64,000 bases of DNA, taken from contig CBDEGU010000009.1 in NCBI GenBank assembly GCA_965238045.1, forward strand, positions 1-64,000. The letters are read 5' to 3'. The notes below the pieces were generated by a model that searched no databases, was not told the DNA's origin, and worked only from the letters and a program-made list of their open reading frames with translations. The DNA comes from CBDEGU01 sp965238045. Its GTDB lineage: Bacteria; Acidobacteriota; Terriglobia; Bryobacterales; UBA6623. A program made the translations under genes and the position numbers. This document shows positions 62,630 to 64,000 of this stretch, in pieces; position 1 is the first letter of the stretch; every line of letters starts with the position of its first letter.

Positions 62630-63322
62630 TTATTTCGCTTCGGTAATCGTGACCGGATTTACGAGCTCGAAGCTCAGCACCGATTCGGCGCCGATCACGG
62701 CCGCGTCGCCGCGGGTGGCAAGCACCGCGCCGCCACCGGCCCCGGCGCCCACCGCCGCGCCTTTCGCGGCTCCTTTGCCGCCGCCTGCCACCGCGCCGAT
62801 CACCGCACCGATCGCGCTGCCGATACCGATTTTCTTGGCGTCTTCTTTCTTGCTGGATTTCGCTTCGATGCCATAGCCGCCCGTCTGTATGTCGATTTTC
62901 TGTCCGTCGGCTGTCTCAATCTGAGTCAGCTCAACGACCATGCGGGCTCGCCCCTTGACCCGTCCGCCTGCATTCGATTCGACAACCACGCCGCGCACGT
63001 TCGCGCCCTTGGGGGCGATCACCCAGGTACCTTCGACAATCGGTGTTTCGAGACTGGCCGCAAAGTTTTCGCCGGACTTGACGATCTTCGTCGACAGAGT
63101 ATTCATGGTGCGGATCGTAATCGGCGTACCGGCGGCGAGCGTCACGCTCCGCGCCCGGGGTTTCGCCGGCACGCTGGAAGCGGCCGGGCTCGCGGAGGAT
63201 GCTTCTCCTCCCGCGGCGCTCTCGGCGGTTCCCTCCTCCGGCGCCGCGCCTTGTTGACATCCGGCCAGCAGGAGCGATGCCGCCACCGTCAAGATTCCTA
63301 TGGTCCATTTATTCTTTCTCAT
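62630..63322 (-). CDS. Lipoprotein with glycine-zipper region
   Basis: About 230 residues from ATG 63322, after AGGAGG. The start further upstream (63379) was rejected because the lipoprotein signal fits only from 63322: MRKNKWTIGILTVAASLLLA then GC (lipobox LAGC). An Ala/Ser/Pro-rich linker follows, then a beta-rich part (LAAGTPITIRTMNTLSTKIV, WVIAPKGANVRGVVVESNAG), then a Gly/Ala zipper (IGIGSAIGAVIGAVAGGGKG) that can insert in or pack on a membrane. Probably an outer-membrane or envelope protein. Function unknown. Confidence 0.85.
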   Translation of the reverse strand: MRKNKWTIGILTVAASLLLAGCQQGAAPEEGTAESAAGGEASSASPAASSVPAKPRARSVTLAAGTPITIRTMNTLSTKIVKSGENFAASLETPIVEGTWVIAPKGANVRGVVVESNAGGRVKGRARMVVELTQIETADGQKIDIQTGGYGIEAKSSKKEDAKKIGIGSAIGAVIGAVAGGGKGAAKGAAVGAGAGGGAVLATRGDAAVIGAESVLSFELVNPVTITEAK

Positions 63323-63519
63323 CGCAATCTCCTCCTGCCCTCTCCCACGCCCTATCCCACAAGCAACTCTGTGACCCATTGTACGTTAACGTACGTCCGG
63401 GACCATTAAGTTGTTTTGTTTCCATCGCGGTTGGGAATCACCCGAGATCACGATCGGGGACGGGCTGCCAGGCAGGAATGACTCGCCCGTGTCAGAATTG
63501 CGCAGGCCGGCGAGAGGCG

Positions 63520-64000
63520 TCAGCGCGCCGGTACATCCGGGCGGTTCTGTGTCAGAAGCGTCGGTCCGCCGGATTCGAGAAACTTCTGAAACTCTCCGAC
63601 GTCGCGGGTCCGGCCCGCGAACTCCGCCACCAGTGATTCATCTGGGCGCAGGATGAGATAGAACGGAATGGCGGTGCTGCCATAGCGCAATTGCAACTCT
63701 TGGTTCAACTCAGTCACATCGTCGTGGCCGTCGGTGTAAAGCTCCAGCAAGACCATATTCTTCGTTAGAGCGACGATGTCCGGCTCGGTGAACATGTTGT
63801 ATTTCATCCATTTGCAGTTCGAGCAGGAATATCCGGTGAAGGCGACCAGCAGAGGTTTTCCGCTCGCTCGGGCCTGGGCCAGCGCGCCGGAGTAGTTGTC
63901 CTTCAGCCAGGCCGCTTTCCCGCCTTCCGCGCCGGGCGCCGTGGCCACCTGCCAGCCCGAGTATTCCAGAGGCGGAATGTAGGCATCGAGTTCGCCGAGC
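63520..64000 (-). CDS. Thioredoxin-fold protein, DsbD-type C-terminal part (runs off right edge)
   Basis: At least 159 codons are open to the window edge; the N-terminal part is outside. The visible part is a thioredoxin fold: DNYSGALAQARASGKPLLVA, the active site GYSCSNCKWMKY (CxxC), VLLELYTDGHDDV, YGSTAIPFYLILRPD (cis-Pro) and FQKFLESGG. CSNCKWM is typical of the periplasmic C-terminal domain of DsbD, the thiol reductase that brings electrons to the periplasm. A stand-alone thioredoxin-like protein is the alternative. Confidence 0.85.
   Translation of the reverse strand, partial: LGELDAYIPPLEYSGWQVATAPGAEGGKAAWLKDNYSGALAQARASGKPLLVAFTGYSCSNCKWMKYNMFTEPDIVALTKNMVLLELYTDGHDDVTELNQELQLRYGSTAIPFYLILRPDESLVAEFAGRTRDVGEFQKFLESGGPTLLTQNRPDVPAR

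Overview
The window looks like part of an Acidobacteriota chromosome, most likely from the Solibacter/Bryobacter side. This is an inference from gene families, not from a marker gene. The signs are a TIGR03437-type C-terminal domain, a secreted PPC / DUF1549-DUF1553 / DUF1501 gene set, remnants of Ser/Thr kinases with PD40-type propellers, an ImuA-ImuB-DnaE2 cassette, many secreted proteins with Sec, Tat or lipoprotein signals, and high GC. No rRNA or CRISPR array was seen; there is one tRNA gene, tRNA-Arg(CCT).

Layout. 1-5.8 kb is an IS graveyard: the start of an alpha/beta-hydrolase gene runs off the left edge, then come an IS481-like element, a serine hydrolase gene broken by an intact IS1595 element, an IS1-like element and a kinase fragment. 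6.3-11.3 kb holds one 1653-residue fusion of two alpha/beta-hydrolase domains and a glycosidase-like half. 11.3-23.5 kb has a truncated SRAP gene, a Gfo/Idh/MocA oxidoreductase, an IS91-like element paired with a tyrosine recombinase, a CarF/PEDS1-type desaturase, a second (decayed) IS1595 copy, a polysaccharide deacetylase, a sialidase and several kinase scraps. 23.6-29.0 kb is the mutagenic translesion cassette imuA-imuB-dnaE2, with a nonsense codon in imuB. 29.5-35.1 kb carries a broken DUF1588/DUF1585 gene, a TPR protein, an ASPIC/UnbV protein and a secreted protein of unknown function. 35.1-44.3 kb is a second decayed mobile region: dispersed repeats, an MFS transporter, IS1380, a split PEGA gene, an SRAP N-terminal fragment, a TIR-like effector with a nonsense codon among three integrase C-terminal tails, a rhodanese and an IS21 fragment fused to a Sel1 gene.

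From 44.4 kb to the right edge the sequence is quiet and gene-dense: a TIGR03437 glycosidase-like protein, the PPC-DUF1549/1553-DUF1501 operon with an orphan receiver protein upstream, acetoin dehydrogenase genes acoA-acoB-acoC, tRNA-Arg, a PIG-L-like protein, a Tat-exported PLP enzyme, a tandem pair of uncharacterised exported proteins, a glycine-zipper lipoprotein and the end of a DsbD/thioredoxin-like gene. The picture is a polymer-degrading heterotroph (glycan esterases and glycosidases, sialidase, acetoin use) whose accessory regions are full of decaying insertions. No single clear new multi-gene system was found. The best leads are the hydrolase-glycosidase fusion, the tandem exported orphan pair, the TIR-like gene among the integrase tails, and several families of short dispersed repeats.
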